A stretch of DNA of 64,000 nucleotides from Diogma glabrata (Eukaryota; Arthropoda; Insecta; Diptera; Cylindrotomidae): the NCBI GenBank assembly GCA_963693315.1, contig OY856186.1:381579515-381643514 (forward strand), in the 5' to 3' direction. Shown here one piece after another: positions 12,021 to 23,167 of this stretch. The stretch's first letter is position 1; each line of letters begins with the position of its first letter. A program made the translations under genes and the position numbers. The notes under the pieces are model-generated. The model did no database searches. It worked only from the letters and a program-made list of their open reading frames with translations, and was not told the origin of the DNA.

Positions 12021-12143
12021 AAAATTTTATTTTTTCCTACAAAAAAGCGCAAAACCGCAGATAAATATATATGTATATATTTATGGCACAATTTTGATTA
12101 GTGTTAAATTAAAACTGTATAATTAAATAACAACTAAGATATA

Positions 12144-12350
12144 AGAAACATATGTTAACTACAATGTAATAGAATATTTGAAGATCTCACGTATTGTCGA
12201 TGATAAGTACATAGCAGAATGGTTTTCGGAGAAGTCTCGAAACATGTTCCCTACTAGTCTAGGTAACACTTTTTTGGAACAACGTAGAATTATGGTGTAA
12301 GTGTGTAACATTCAGTATTTCTCATATTTGATAAAGTGTGACATTAAAAT
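12144..12350 (+). mobile_element. Decayed family 1 reverse-transcriptase fragment, left part
   Basis: Aligns by eye to 46200-46400 (TATGTTAACTACAAT, ATTGTCGATGATAA, ATTCAGTATTTCTCAT). The same copy seems to continue at 13640 after the foldback element between them. Confidence 0.72.
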
Positions 12351-12435
12351 TAAACATTTTCGGGGTAGAGAACTATACTGTTTTTTGGAATCATATAAAA
12401 TTTTATTTAATTTTTTTCTGTACTACTTAGTCCTA

Positions 12436-13529
12436 TAGACCAGTCAAATTAGCTTTTTGTGAGGAAAAAGTTAGTAACAGGATGAAAACTATTGGATAAA
12501 TAAGAAAATATTAAAAACAGGCCAAAAAATGGAAAAATTAGTAACAGGATGAAAACTATTGGATAAATAAGAAAATATTGCGCAAATGATGGGAAACAAA
12601 AATTAAAGGTGCTCCGAGTTGCGGTGGTGAAAAGGGGTGAGCTCTTAGGAATAGAAAATGGTTTTTCATGGTTTTACTTCTATCGAAACTCACCTTCTAT
12701 CGAAAAAAGTTACAACTAAAGGTTGTAGGTAATAAAAAGGGCTATAACTTTTATATAAACCATTTTTCACATAACCTAAAATTTGCCGTGCAAATAGAAA
12801 AAAACCTAGAAAAAAAGGCTTTTTCGTTTTTAATTTTTATCTCCCACAAAAAAAAATTTTTTTTTCACAGAATTCGGTGGAAACTTACTTTTTAAAATCA
12901 AGTTTATTCAGTTTTCGCATTTCCTGGAAGTTTTCCTTGGTGATGCTTAGTTTTTTTTACACCATCTAAAACTAGACGTTTCAACAAACATAATTATTAA
13001 TGTTTTTTTTTGAAACAACTGTTTCCTATACAGGTGAATTTTCGTGTGAAAGGGTCAGTATGAGGTCAGCATTTTAATTTAAAATCAAAATTAAACGTAA
13101 AAATAAATATTTTGATTTCAAAAAATTACAGCCTATTAGGGACATACTGAGGTAAGTTTCCTCCGAATTGTGAAAAAAATTTTTTTTTTGTGGGAGATAA
13201 AAATTAAAAAGCCTTTTGTTCTAGGATTATTTTATTTTCACGGCAAATTTTAGGTTATGTGAAAAAATGGTTTATATAAAAGTTATATACTTTTTTATTA
13301 CCTACAACCTTCACTTTAAACTTTTTTCGATAGGTATAGTTTTGCTGAAAACATTAAAAAAACCATTTTCTACCCCTAAGAGCTCACCCCATTTCACCAT
13401 CGCAACTCGGAGCACCTTTAATTTTTGTTTCTCATCATTTGCGCAATATTTTCTTATTTGTCCAATAGTTTTCCTCCTGTTACAAATTCTTCCATTTTTC
13501 GCCTGTTTTTAAGGTAGTAGACTGGTCTA
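12436..13529. mobile_element. Foldback element with about 400-bp inverted arms
   Basis: The left arm (12436 to about 12890) and right arm (about 13150 to 13529) are diverged inverse copies ending TAGACCAGTC and GACTGGTCTA. Shared landmarks include AAGAAAATATTGCGCAAATGAT, GGTGCTCCGAGTTGCG, GGTTGTAGGTAATAAAAA and AAATTTGCCGTG. The left arm carries an extra copy of one 40-base segment (about 12470 and 12538). The 260-base centre has no coding potential, so it is non-autonomous. It lies inside a decayed reverse-transcriptase copy. Confidence 0.85.
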
Positions 13530-13639
13530 CTAATTATTTTCTCAAAAACAATAATCCATTAAGAAACTCTTTAAGAGACCCTAAAATTTGACCCAAAATA
13601 TTTGGTTATAAAAATAAAATTTATTGAAGTGAATACGAC

Positions 13640-13855
13640 GTTGATTTTACTCCTAAGTCACTACCATTGCATTCATAGTTTTCTAACATATTGTTCATGT
13701 TAATCGGAATTACATCCAAACTTTTCACATTCAATGCTGATGTTATCAAAAAATTTGTCGTTTCACCAACCTCGTTTCTTTTATACATAAATGATTTAAA
13801 TAGTTGTATAGTTACATAGTTGTATCCGATCCATAATTTCGCTGATGAATTTTAA
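13640..13855 (+). mobile_element. Decayed family 1 reverse-transcriptase fragment, right part
   Basis: Matches 46450-46640 (CATAGTTTTCTTAC/CATAGTTTTCTAAC; TTTCTTCTATACATTAATGA; CCATAGTTTTGCTGATGA), continuing from the fragment at 12144-12350. Confidence 0.72.
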
Positions 13856-14039
13856 CACTGCTATCATAATGTATTCAAGTAGGATAGCAGAATTTTGTTT
13901 AGTTGATTTGCAGTTTCATTACAATTGTTTTTGGAGAAACGGGCCAAACAGGCATCTGTTGCAAGTACCGTGCAGTTGTAAGCATGTGATGTGATAATTA
14001 TACCGTCTGGTGGAATAGGTAAACTACTTAGAAAGAAAT

Positions 14040-14150
14040 TTTTAAATAAAATTTGTTGTGTAGTAGGAATTACAATATGTGTCACAACAACACATAAAAA
14101 CCTTTTAAGACCAAAGTTCCACAACAACATGCGTTCTTAGGTGTTGATAG
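14040..14150 (-). mobile_element. Decayed 3' end of family 2 non-LTR retrotransposon
   Basis: Shares TTGTTGTGTAGTAGG, ATGTGTCACAACAACACATAAA and the ACCTTTTAAGACC block with the 3' end of the element at 26225-26335, same orientation. Confidence 0.75.
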
Positions 14151-14915
14151 ATGCAAGTTTTTGTTTGTTATAGAATCGATATCTAACCATTATCAGTTAA
14201 CAAAATACGACATAGACATATCATCTCATGATGAAATATGAAAAAGGCAAAAACAAATTTTTTAGAAAATTCAGTTGTTTTCCTCAATAAGTATTCGAGG
14301 TTGCCCCATCCGTAGATCAAAAATAAAAAACTTACAAATCAACAAAAACTGATTCCACTATGCGGTTGAAGTTACGAAACTTAATAAATATTTGACGACC
14401 TTGTAAGGTAGTTTCACAACGAGCGCTTTATTAGACCTGGTAGATTTGAATTTCAAATGCGATGAAGATTGATCTAATACAAGTGTGTATTTGGTTCAGA
14501 CCATCTCTGATTTGATTTTGTATTGTGGGAAGGACGATGGTTGTGCTATGTATTGTTTGGAAGCTATGTTGATGTTAAGTCAGGTTGCAGGAGTCAAGGA
14601 ATCAGAACTGCGTCGACCAATTTTTCAATCCTATGACTTGCAATTTTTTCGCAATTTTTTGTTGACATATCATCGAAGTAGATCAAGCAGTTATTTATAG
14701 ATTGCCCTTATCCTTATGACTTTCCTCAAACGTTTACTATTGCCAATGTTTGATTTACTCACGTTATCTCCAAATTCAAGGGTCGGCAGGCTCTGTTTAA
14801 CAAATGATCTTTGCGTGGCAAGTACACACGCTTCCGGTGAATAAATTTGGTTTAATGTTTTGAATCCGACTAGTAGAGCCAATTAGTTACAATGGTTTTT
14901 AAATTCGTTTTCAGT
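14151..14915. other. Stretch with no recognised feature
   Basis: Contains chance-length open frames (for example 14485-14700) without family resemblance, splice context or repeats recognised elsewhere in the window. Confidence 0.4.
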
Positions 14916-15178
14916 CATGGTGTCCACTTTTTTTTCGAAACAAAATTCCCTGACTTTCCAGACCAAAAATATGAAAATTCCATGACTTTTTAAAAATAAT
15001 TAATTAATATAAATAAATTAATATAATTAATAAAAACTAATAATTTTGTATACAAAAAACCTAAAATGTATAAATCTTTTGACATGAGTCGATGTAACAT
15101 GACATGAGACATGTTTTAATTCCAACAAAGACACAAAATTTTTGAAATTCTGATAAATATCTAATTACATAAAAGACC

Positions 15179-15395
15179 TAGTTGTAGAACTACATATAGC
15201 TTTCCAACCCGATTATTTTAATAGCGTGGTCAAATTGTAGAACTGAATGCTTGCTCGATGCTCAATCTTTGTTTTTCCAGATGAATTTTCCCCATCTGTT
15301 TCTCTAGTTGACATGGTATCTTCGGCTATTTAAGAGTCTAAATAATGAATGGTGTGCTAAACATGTTTAAATAATTAATAATAATAAACCGATTT
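15179..15395 (+). mobile_element. Family 1 non-LTR 3' end fragment
   Basis: Follows 47325-47570 on the same strand: AGCTTTCCAACCCGATTATTTTAATAG, GATGAATTTTCCCC, GTTGACATGGTATCTTCGG, GTGTGCTAAACATGT. Confidence 0.8.
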
Positions 15396-15774
15396 ACTAA
15401 AAACAACAGCATCGAAGTTCGATAAAATGTTTCACTTTTCAAAAATAGAAATCAAAGGTTTTTGAAGTTTTTCCAAGGTTTTGCTTTCGCTCGTCATTGT
15501 TTTATACTGACGATGTAAACGTTTTTGCTCCAAAATTTACTGAAACCATTTAATTCGGGATTAATAAATTGGTTCCCTTTTCAAAGAAACTCCAACTAAA
15601 AATGTGTTCAAAGACGGCCAAATTGACTTTTAGAAGCTAACGTAGATTATTTTGCCTTTGAATATATAAGAAAATACTCGTTAAATCTAAAAACTCACAG
15701 TATGAATAAGCCGAAATTGATAACGAAAGCAGAATAACTTCCCGGGTAGGAGCTGCCAATATTAAACAACGAAC

Positions 15775-15865
15775 TAGGGTTGCACCGATAAGCAAGCTTG
15801 CCGAAAACCGATTAATCGGCCTTCTTTATCGGCCGATGTCGATTAATCGGCTGCCGATTATTTGA
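15775..15865. mobile_element. Possible hAT terminus
   Basis: TAGGGTTGCACCGAT followed by self-complementary CGATTAATCGGC blocks resembles hAT-type terminal sequence. No partner end was found, so it is a solo end or remnant. Confidence 0.4.
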
Positions 15866-17254
15866 TGTAAATGAGTTAAACAAATCTGCGCAAAGAATTA
15901 CTATTAATTAGAACGTTGGACTTTTCTTCACAAGTCGGAACAGTTCCACCAAAATCGGGACGCTTTGCAACTTTAGTTTAAAATATTATGCAAATGTGAA
16001 TGTCGCTTTTATTTTTTAATTTAAAGTTCGGCAAATAGTAAAATTTCTGTAACTGTTGAAAGCGCTTTTTGCATTTTTCTGGTAACTATTTGCCATTCGT
16101 AGGTAAAACAATCTGCAGTCCTCAGCTTATTTTTTACCCAATATCTAGGTCTCCTGTGGCACATTTGGTAGATTCATGTATTTGGTAACGACTTCGTTGT
16201 CATTATTTTAAAAACTTACGAGTTCGCAATGATAGAAAAATTACTAAGTTTAATATGAAAAATACAATGTTGCCTCAAGTAAGAATTTTAGAAAGGATGA
16301 AACCAACATTCATAACGTTTAAAGAAGTGCCATTTAAAAGAGCTTTTAATTTAAGTAACATCGGAATTTTTCGTATTATTTTGCACTACACAGTTCGTAA
16401 ATTGAAGTCAAAAAAGAGCTATTTCATGTATATGTATGGGCCTCTATTTGTTTCGAACTTGATGTGTAAAACAATTTGAACAAATTTACAGTCCAAGAAG
16501 TTTGGTAAAATCTAAAATAAAAACCATATGTCGATGGCAGTGACTCTGACTTTATTTAAAAACAGCATTATTTTAAATTAAGTTTTTCAAAAGATAAGTC
16601 AAGTTATCAAAAAAATGAAGAAATACATAAACAGATTTGATTTTTTTTAAACAGCCCTCAATCTTATACATTTTTAAAAAGGTTTTCAACTATGGCTGAC
16701 ATTGGTGTTTTAGAATTTGGAATTTGTTGTCTTTAAAACGCAATAAAAATCAAAAACGCATGTGTAAATGCATAAACTAAACCAAGATTTAGTTTATTAT
16801 ATTCAACGTTATTCACCTGTCTAATACATTGTAAGCATGTGAAAGTCATATTATGTTTATATATATTTTTATGAATATTGCTAAAGAGCAACATTCATAA
16901 AAATAAAGATAAACATAAAAGTGTGGAAAGCGGTTGGATGCCACAACCTCTTTCCACACATTTAAAGGAGGTCTGGGGAAAACATTGGTTTGGAAGACCA
17001 ATGGTTCAATTCTAATTTGCCAGACTTAGCCCCAGGAAACCAGTCCAAACTTGGTTCAAACTTGGACCGTTTAAAAATGTTTTCCCCGAACCACAAAAGC
17101 TGTAGCGCGGGCTTGACCCAAGTTTGGTTCCTTAGCTCATTCTTACCTGGGTTTCGAATATATCAATTTGAAAAGTGTTGACAATGCCATAAATTCTTAT
17201 TCTATTTGTACTACTTTTTACTACTACGTGTACTAAATCTTTTAACCTTGACGC
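15866..17254. other. Stretch without a gene; one hairpin
   Basis: No coding sequence recognised; open frames at 16255-16479 and 16990-17181 lack family features. A 68-base hairpin lies at 16851-16918. Confidence 0.4.
16851..16918. repeat. Hairpin with about 32-base arms
   Basis: TTATGTTTAT..ATTTTTATGAAT.TTGCT is answered by AGCAA.ATTCATAAAAAT..ATAAACATAA around a four-base loop. Confidence 0.8.
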
Positions 17255-18335
17255 TTTGCTTCAAACACCACCATTCTGAAAATTCCTGAAGAAATACCCC
17301 AAATTCAGTCTTCAGGAGTTTATATGAAAAAAATTCATTTCAAAATTCAAACCCAAAATTGTCAAAAAATTTTTAAAGGCGGGTTAAACATCAACAAAGC
17401 TGGACAACATCCAACCGTATAATTCGAACAAATTTAAAAGAACTTGCACTCACTTTAACTAAAATTTTCTACAGATTTTATAAATCTATAGAATTTTTTT
17501 CTTCGTGCTAGAAGAAGCCCAATATCAGTCGATCTACAAAAAAGAAACAAGATGTGGTAGACCAACAGCTTTACTTCATTCACATATATCAAATTAGAAG
17601 ACAATCATTTGATATCTGATAGCTAATCCGGTTTTCGAAACAAAACATCAACAGCCGTACTACTGAACTTTGTAAACCGTTGTTCGAACTGCATACTTGA
17701 AAAAGATGGTGTACCCTACCCCTACGTTAGTGCGTTGATTTTTTTTTCTTTACACAAGGTTAGTGGATTAAGAATTTGACGAATTTTTTGAGGGGTTTAT
17801 TTGAGGTTAAAAAGCTTGGCATTTAAATCACGTAAAAGTAAAACTCTGTTAAAAAGAAAAAAAGTGAAATTCTGTTGAAGAATCACGCTAAAATGTCACT
17901 GTTCTACATTTAGCTATGTGAACAGTGAATGGGTGGGCAGTGGAATTTGTTGTGGTGGGACAAAACAATGTAGCAAGCTCGGTTAAGATTGATTTGATCT
18001 CCTTAGAAAAATGATCATCCATAAAGTATTTGTAGAATATTGAAAAATCTACAACATTTACTAAGCTGGCTTTTTTAATTCTAAATTAATTAAAGCTGGT
18101 GCACTCTAGCCCTAATTTTGTCCCAACTCTATTTTTAATTTATATAAACGAACTGTTGTAAATCTACAGTATCCTGATAAGTAGTTATGCAGATGGTAAA
18201 ACGACACAAATCGTTGGTCACCCAATCTTCAAATGATTAAATACTTCGTCCCCGAAAGGTGCAGCACTAAAAGTAAACTCCGATTGGGGTAATCAAAATT
18301 TGACCAACTTTAATTCCAAAAACAAAGCTATTTTT
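17255..18335 (+). mobile_element. Decayed family 2 non-LTR copy
   Basis: Stop- and frameshift-ridden translation still follows the family 2 protein: near 17255-17330 PEEIPQIQSSGV, near 17440 the LTLTKIF segment, near 17600-17690 the FRNK..LLNFV segment before the RT core, and near 18110-18200 LFLIYINEL followed by a remnant of the FADD region. The RT core between about 17710 and 18080 is unrecognisable. Confidence 0.75.
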
Positions 18336-19724
18336 TCTAGTTTGAAAACTGAGTTTCCCAACTAAATTTCAATCTATGTGTGTGGAGATTAAATACGTTA
18401 ATACGAAAGCATTCGTTTATTGGAAGTAACCATTGCAGATGACTTACTATGAAACGATCATTTAATAGCAATAACATAGACCATGTGTAGAAAACTCGGC
18501 CTCCTCCATAAAAGTTAAAAAATACTTCACTCCACATTAATGACTTAATATTTATAAGTAATATATGCGTTCTTGTGTCTTGTCAGTTAGTTAGTGCCTG
18601 ATTAGTAATTGTTGAGACTTGAGATCACACGCTGTCATAGCGACAGAATGCAAAGGGATATTTTGTACATTGACGAAAAAATATTAATTAATTATTAATT
18701 ATTATTATAATTATTAATTTGAACGTTTACGTATCCAAAAATTTTTAAGAACTGAAATTCAAAATATAACATTAGATAGATTGTATTAGAAACTATGTCG
18801 CTTGCAAAAATATTTTAAATACGTAGAAAGGAGACACAAGTAAAATATTAAGAATGCATGCAATATAATTTTTATTTTTATAAAAAAGTTTTTGTTAAAA
18901 TAAAATTTTTTTCCAGAAAATAACAAAAATTCCATGACTTTCCCTGACCAAAATAAAATCCCTTGACTTTCCAGAATTCCATACCTGGTGGACACCATGA
19001 GTAATATTAGTAAAATTACCAATTAACATTCTCGAATTTTATTTGTTTGATGGAACGACCAAATGTGATCAGGATAGGTAAATGGAGTCCCCATCATAGC
19101 ATTGAATTGTGCTATTGAACCGAACCAGTGAAGGGATTTCATATCATCGGATTCTTCATACCATCGAAAAATCACTAGATCGAAATATCATATCGCTGAA
19201 AATACATTTCCTCACAAGTCCTGACAAGTCATTATATATCGAAACATCACATTACAGAAAATCATTCAATCGAAGATATAATTCATAAAATCGAATCCTG
19301 CTACAGGAATAGCAATAAATTGTTCGGTACATTTACGCGTATAGAACATAAATTGTTTCAATCACTTGAATATTTTTACAATAAAAAAGAGCTGTTCAAA
19401 ACTGAACTTCACTTTTAGTGTACTGTAAAAACCATCGTTAGAAAAAAGTTTTAATGATTATTGTATAAAAATATAATATAAATATGTAAATCAATATAAT
19501 AAGTAATAAATACCTAATATATACTGTTGCTATCTGACATTAATCTTTACAATAATTCTATACTTACGTATATCCTATTTTTCGATGAAATGATTTATTC
19601 ATTATACCGAATATTTTCAACGTTACGATATTTCGATATGATTTCTGTTTTCTATTTTACGAAATTCGACAATATGGTGTTTCGATGATATGATATTTGA
19701 AGTATGTACGTCGAAAAAAATTAG

Positions 19725-19855
19725 GGGGCAACGAAGACCTAGACAACGCTGGCGTGATTACACCATCCCTTCGTGATATAGGATGTCGCAACTGGGGTCA
19801 ACTGGTCCTGGAACGAGATGATTGGAAGCTGATTGCACAGACGACAAAATCCCTC
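19725..19855 (+). mobile_element. C-terminal remnant of an RTE-like retrotransposon
   Basis: A basic RRPRQRWRD segment in one frame continues after a frameshift as LRDIGCRNWGQLVLERDDWK, the typical end of insect non-LTR proteins of the RTE kind. Confidence 0.55.
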
Positions 19856-20010
19856 CATGGGATGTGAACGCCAGAGAGTTCCATTTGTTCGGATAAAGGA
19901 ACCCCTCAGCATTCTGTCACTGTGACTGAGTGATTCCGAAAGTTTAGCAGTTTGCACAAACCCTTTAATGAGTAAAACGGGGAAAAGAATATGGATGAGG
20001 CATGATGGAT
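19856..20010 (-). mobile_element. Decayed non-LTR fragment (family 2-like C-terminus)
   Basis: GAGTTCCATTTGTTCGGA.. and AAAGAATATGGATGAGGCATGATG follow the order of blocks at 26400-26545 of the family 2 element, reverse strand. Confidence 0.5.
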
Positions 20011-20347
20011 CCGATTTAATCTTTTTTTTTATTAATTAGCAAGATAGGTTTAGCACACTGAATATGAAATATTCGTATTTAGACTCTTTGAATATTCGAA
20101 GATACCATGTCAACTATAAAGGAAGGAGATGAGGAAAATGGAAGGAATGGGGATATAGGGATAACTATACTAATTGTTTTAAATGACGATGGACATTTTC
20201 TTTAAATGCCTGAGGGGAAAATTCATCGGGAAATACAGAGGAAGGCATTGAGTTCCACAATTTGGCCACTCTATTAAAATAGTCGTTCTGGAAGGACAGT
20301 TCTACAACGAGGTATTTGTACAACAGATGGATGGGATAACTCGGCAG

Positions 20348-21079
20348 TAGGGCTTCTCATTTCCCGTTAAATTTTCTTTCCCGGGATAAAAACACATCTA
20401 TCACGGGATTCATCTCGGGATAAAACATATAAGACAAGTTAAACTAAATGCTAATTTTTTTAAAATAAAATAGACCTATTATAATTATTGGAGTTTAGTT
20501 AAAACAAGTTTTTCTTCCCTACCAAGTCTTGTTGAAAGAGATGTACCTTTTATTGACCCAAAAGGGAAAGCGATTGGGCTTGGGCATTATTTCTCTATCA
20601 ATTCTACATTAGAATCTAATTCCCAACCTAAATCTATTTCTAAAGTTTCTCATAAGATGTGGTGGATAATTTCTCGTAAAAACATTATTTGAAAAATACT
20701 TTAACAAATTAATTCTAACAATGCATCTGCATCTGATCGTATTCCTCTTATCATACTTAAAACATTTGATAGGGAACTAGCATCAATCCTCACTAAAATC
20801 TTCTTTTGGTCATATAAGAAAGGAATTTTTTCTGAAATATGGAAACATTACAGCCAGTTTCTAAAAGGGGAAATAAAACTGATCCTGTAAATTACAGATT
20901 AAAATTAATATAATTTAATTAAAATTAATACAATTTAATTAAAATTAAGAAATTTTTCTAAAAATATAGTATTAAATCTAATATCAAACAATAGCATTAC
21001 GAGAAATCCCGGGAATCAGACTGATTTCTCATGAGTCTTTTTCACTGCGGGATCCCGTGACAACGGGAGAGAAGCCCTA
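20348..21079. mobile_element. Non-autonomous hAT element with 8-bp target duplication
   Basis: Ends TAGGGCTTCTC and GAGAAGCCCTA are inverted repeats, with CCCG blocks behind them (CATTTCCCG, CGGGAGAGAAG). The flanking CTCGGCAG is perfectly duplicated (20340-20347 and 21080-21087). Eight-base duplications and such ends are the hallmark of hAT transposons. No transposase is encoded; it carries a retrotransposon fragment instead. Confidence 0.9.
20500..20905 (+). pseudogene. Reverse-transcriptase N-terminal fragment within the hAT element
   Basis: Translation near 20715-20905 reads SASDRIPLIILKTF then ILTKIFFWSYKKGIFSEIWK, the segment before the RT core of the family 1/2 retrotransposons. The part near 20500-20690 resembles the preceding linker. 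Stops interrupt it. Confidence 0.75.
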
Positions 21080-21220
21080 CTCGGCAGCTCTTGTTTGTCG
21101 ATTATACTGCGCACACGATGGAAGGATATTTTGAATTTCCTTAGAGAAGAATTCGCTAGTTATATTTATAGTAGATTGTCAATTCAGCCACATTTCTTCT
21201 GTGCTGGAGTGAATCAAGCT

Positions 21221-21967
21221 CAGAGTTTCGAACCGAAATGTTTTCCGTTTCGGTTTATGGTTTCGTTCCGACTATTATTTCGTTCCGGTTTTCGGTTTGG
21301 TTCCTTAGTTTATTTTTTCGTTCCGGTTTTCGGTTCGGTTCCGGTTCAGTTCCGTTGTCAAAACCAAAAATTTTCAGTGTTTTAATGCAAAAATTCAAAA
21401 GAAACAACTTCAGTAATTATTGAATCTAGAACATCGATACAGGCTTCAGTAAGAAGTTTTTCAGACATAGTACCGTAATATTTTGAGGTTTAAATTTCAT
21501 GTCTAATAACGTTGGAGCGTCATTACACTACTTGAGCTTAACTTTGACGGCAGATTTCGTTTACTTGAAGCTTTTGCTGATATTTTAAGACATTTTAAAA
21601 TTTTAAATTCTTTTTTATGGAACCGTTCAATATGCCTCTCAAAATTTGCTGCATGGTTTCATGGTATTTTAAAAAATTTAATAAATTTTGAAATAGATTA
21701 GAAACCAAAATTGTTGTACCTTTAGCTAATTTTACATGCAAAATGAAAATCTTTTACTCATAATATATGAGCAGCTTTTTGTTAGAATTTTTTTTTGTTT
21801 TTTCACTGCAAACTGTTTCACATGAACCGTAAATAAAATGATTTTTTCGTTCCGGTTACGGTTCATTACATAAAAAAAATTACGGTTTCGGTTACGTTAC
21901 GGTTCAGCCCAAAATTTCGGTTAATAACGGTTTTCGATTTACGGTTCGGTTCCGGTTCGAAACTCTG
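21221..21967. mobile_element. Second non-autonomous hAT element with 8-bp target duplication
   Basis: Ends CAGAGTTTCGAACCG and CGGTTCGAAACTCTG are a perfect 15-base inverted pair, followed inward by many GTTCCGGTT-type repeats. The target ATCAAGCT is duplicated exactly (21213-21220 and 21968-21975). No transposase; open frames here (21095-21423) are by-products of the repeats. Confidence 0.93.
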
Positions 21968-22515
21968 ATCAAGCTGGTCCGTTAGTTTGGTATTACCAAT
22001 CAACTGTATTGCTTTTCTCTGTACAGAGCCTAAACAAAAACAATACGGTTGATTGGTAATACCAAACTAACAGACCAGCTTGATTCACTCCTCTTAGCAC
22101 TGCCAGTGACGATATTGGTAAAAAAAAAACGAAGAGATCAGCAACAGTGCGACGGTTATGGGGCATCAAAATTGTTAAATGTTAAATTTCGATCGCTCAC
22201 AATTCGTATAGCACGCTTTTGAACAAAGTACAAAAGAGCCATAATAGAAAAGGTTGCACCACCCCAATCTTGACACCAATACTCCATACAGACACGAATA
22301 TACAACTTTTGCCATCCCCATTATGAGATCGTTTCAGAGTATGTTATTGAAAATTGTGACTTCCAAACCAATAAACGAATGTTTTTACCTTCATCTATGT
22401 TCTATGTTCGTTACGCGTGCTAATTGAAATATCGGTCTTCGAAAAATCAATAGCTGTGTTTTGGTGGAATTAAAGTCGACTAAATTTTTGTCACCCAATC
22501 GGCGACTAAAATATG
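21968..22515 (-). mobile_element. Non-LTR fragments with an inverted junction
   Basis: Bases 21968-22090 are two opposed copies of one 45-base family 1 segment (AGCTGGTC.GTTAGTTTGGTATTACCAATCAAC), left copy reversed and right copy forward. From about 22088 to 22515 the reverse strand follows the RT C-terminal part of family 2 (26570-27055), with one internal deletion near 22305. Confidence 0.8.
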
Positions 22516-22557
22516 TACTGTTATTTTAATTAATTTAACCATTTACAATCTACTTAC

Positions 22558-23167
22558 TTGAACATCTCTTGGGATTTCTTTGAATATGATTCATCTTCAC
22601 TGTTGGAACACTCATCCCAATTATTTGAGTTTTTATAATTGTCTTTACAATTATCCATTTCAGTTTTTAAATCTTCAACTATCCAACCATTTTCTATGGT
22701 TCTTTTGTTTGATTTATCCAAAATCGGAACTTTATTACTCAGCGTACTGGCTGTCATAATTTTCGGTTCGACCGCCTTTGATTTTGTTGTTTTTATATTT
22801 TTTAATACATTTTCACTGATTTCATTTGAAACGTTGGATCGAACTTTTAAAGTTTTTATATTTTTTTTACAATTTGGTTCCCCATTTGTTTTATTTATAT
22901 CGTTCCGTTTCTTCTCATTTAAATTTCGAAATAAGAGCTTCCATTTTTCGTCCTCATTGACTCTATTCTTTTGTGGAATAGTTTTCGACGTTTTATTTAA
23001 CATATTAGATTTCTTAATATTAATTGATTGCGCTTTATTGACGTTTGATTGTTTCACTCTTGTCTTATCGATGGTTCTGCTTTTCGTTTTATTTAATATA
23101 CTTTCTTTGTTAAAATCCATGTTTATCATGGTTAATTGAACTGCGGATTCACTGGATATTGCCTTAG
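22558..23167 (-). CDS. Probable upstream exon of NOL9 (lysine/asparagine-rich)
   Basis: Open for about 202 codons between acceptor ATTTTAG (ending 23168) and donor GTAAGTAG (22557) on the reverse strand. The product is basic, K/N/S/T-rich and low in complexity, turning acidic at the end (NWDECSNSEDES). No domain is recognised. An in-frame ATG at 23129 could start translation if the upstream part is untranslated. The donor phase (two bases over) fits exactly the one base needed by the NOL9 exon ending at 11466, same strand. Known insect NOL9 proteins have a long unstructured N-terminus. The link is inference; it could be a separate gene with unseen partners. Confidence 0.55.

Larger units (their letters stand above)
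14916..18999. repeat. Pair of inverted repeat ends (CATGGTGTCCAC)
   Basis: CATGGTGTCCAC at 14916 recurs inverted, ending at 18999. Each is followed inward by diverged blocks with TTCCATGACTTT and CTGACTTTCC. They may be the two ends of one 4.1-kb DNA transposon or ends of two separate relatives; no matching target duplication is visible. Confidence 0.45.
20030..21220 (-). mobile_element. Family 1 non-LTR 3' part, split by two hAT elements
   Basis: Reverse-strand copy of 47180-47580: poly-A side at 20030, GATACCATGTCAACTATAAAGG near 20100, CCACAATTTGGCCACTCTATT near 20260, then after the first inserted element GCTCTTGTTTGTCGATTATACTG at 21088 and the segment ending GTGAATCAAGCT at 21220. It resumes after the second inserted element at 21968. 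Confidence 0.82.
11467..22557 (-). other. NOL9: Probable giant NOL9 intron filled with transposons
   Basis: Bounded on the reverse strand by donor GTAAGTAG (22557) and acceptor AATTTTAG (11467). Both sides have matching phase, and the joined protein would be close to 1000 residues. The interior holds only decayed retrotransposon pieces and miniature elements. That this is one intron is inferred, not proven. Confidence 0.5.

Noticed and set aside
11817..12101. 94-codon open frame, also open on the opposite strand
   Set aside because: Lies in a decayed non-LTR 3' end; no protein family features.
14485..14700. 71-codon open frame with cysteines
   Set aside because: No recognisable domain, start context or splice support.
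16255..16479. 74-codon open frame
   Set aside because: No family features; similar chance frames abound in A+T-rich DNA.
22639..23139. 166-codon plus-strand frame rich in F, V and S
   Set aside because: Reverse complement of the lysine/asparagine-rich exon; its composition follows from that.
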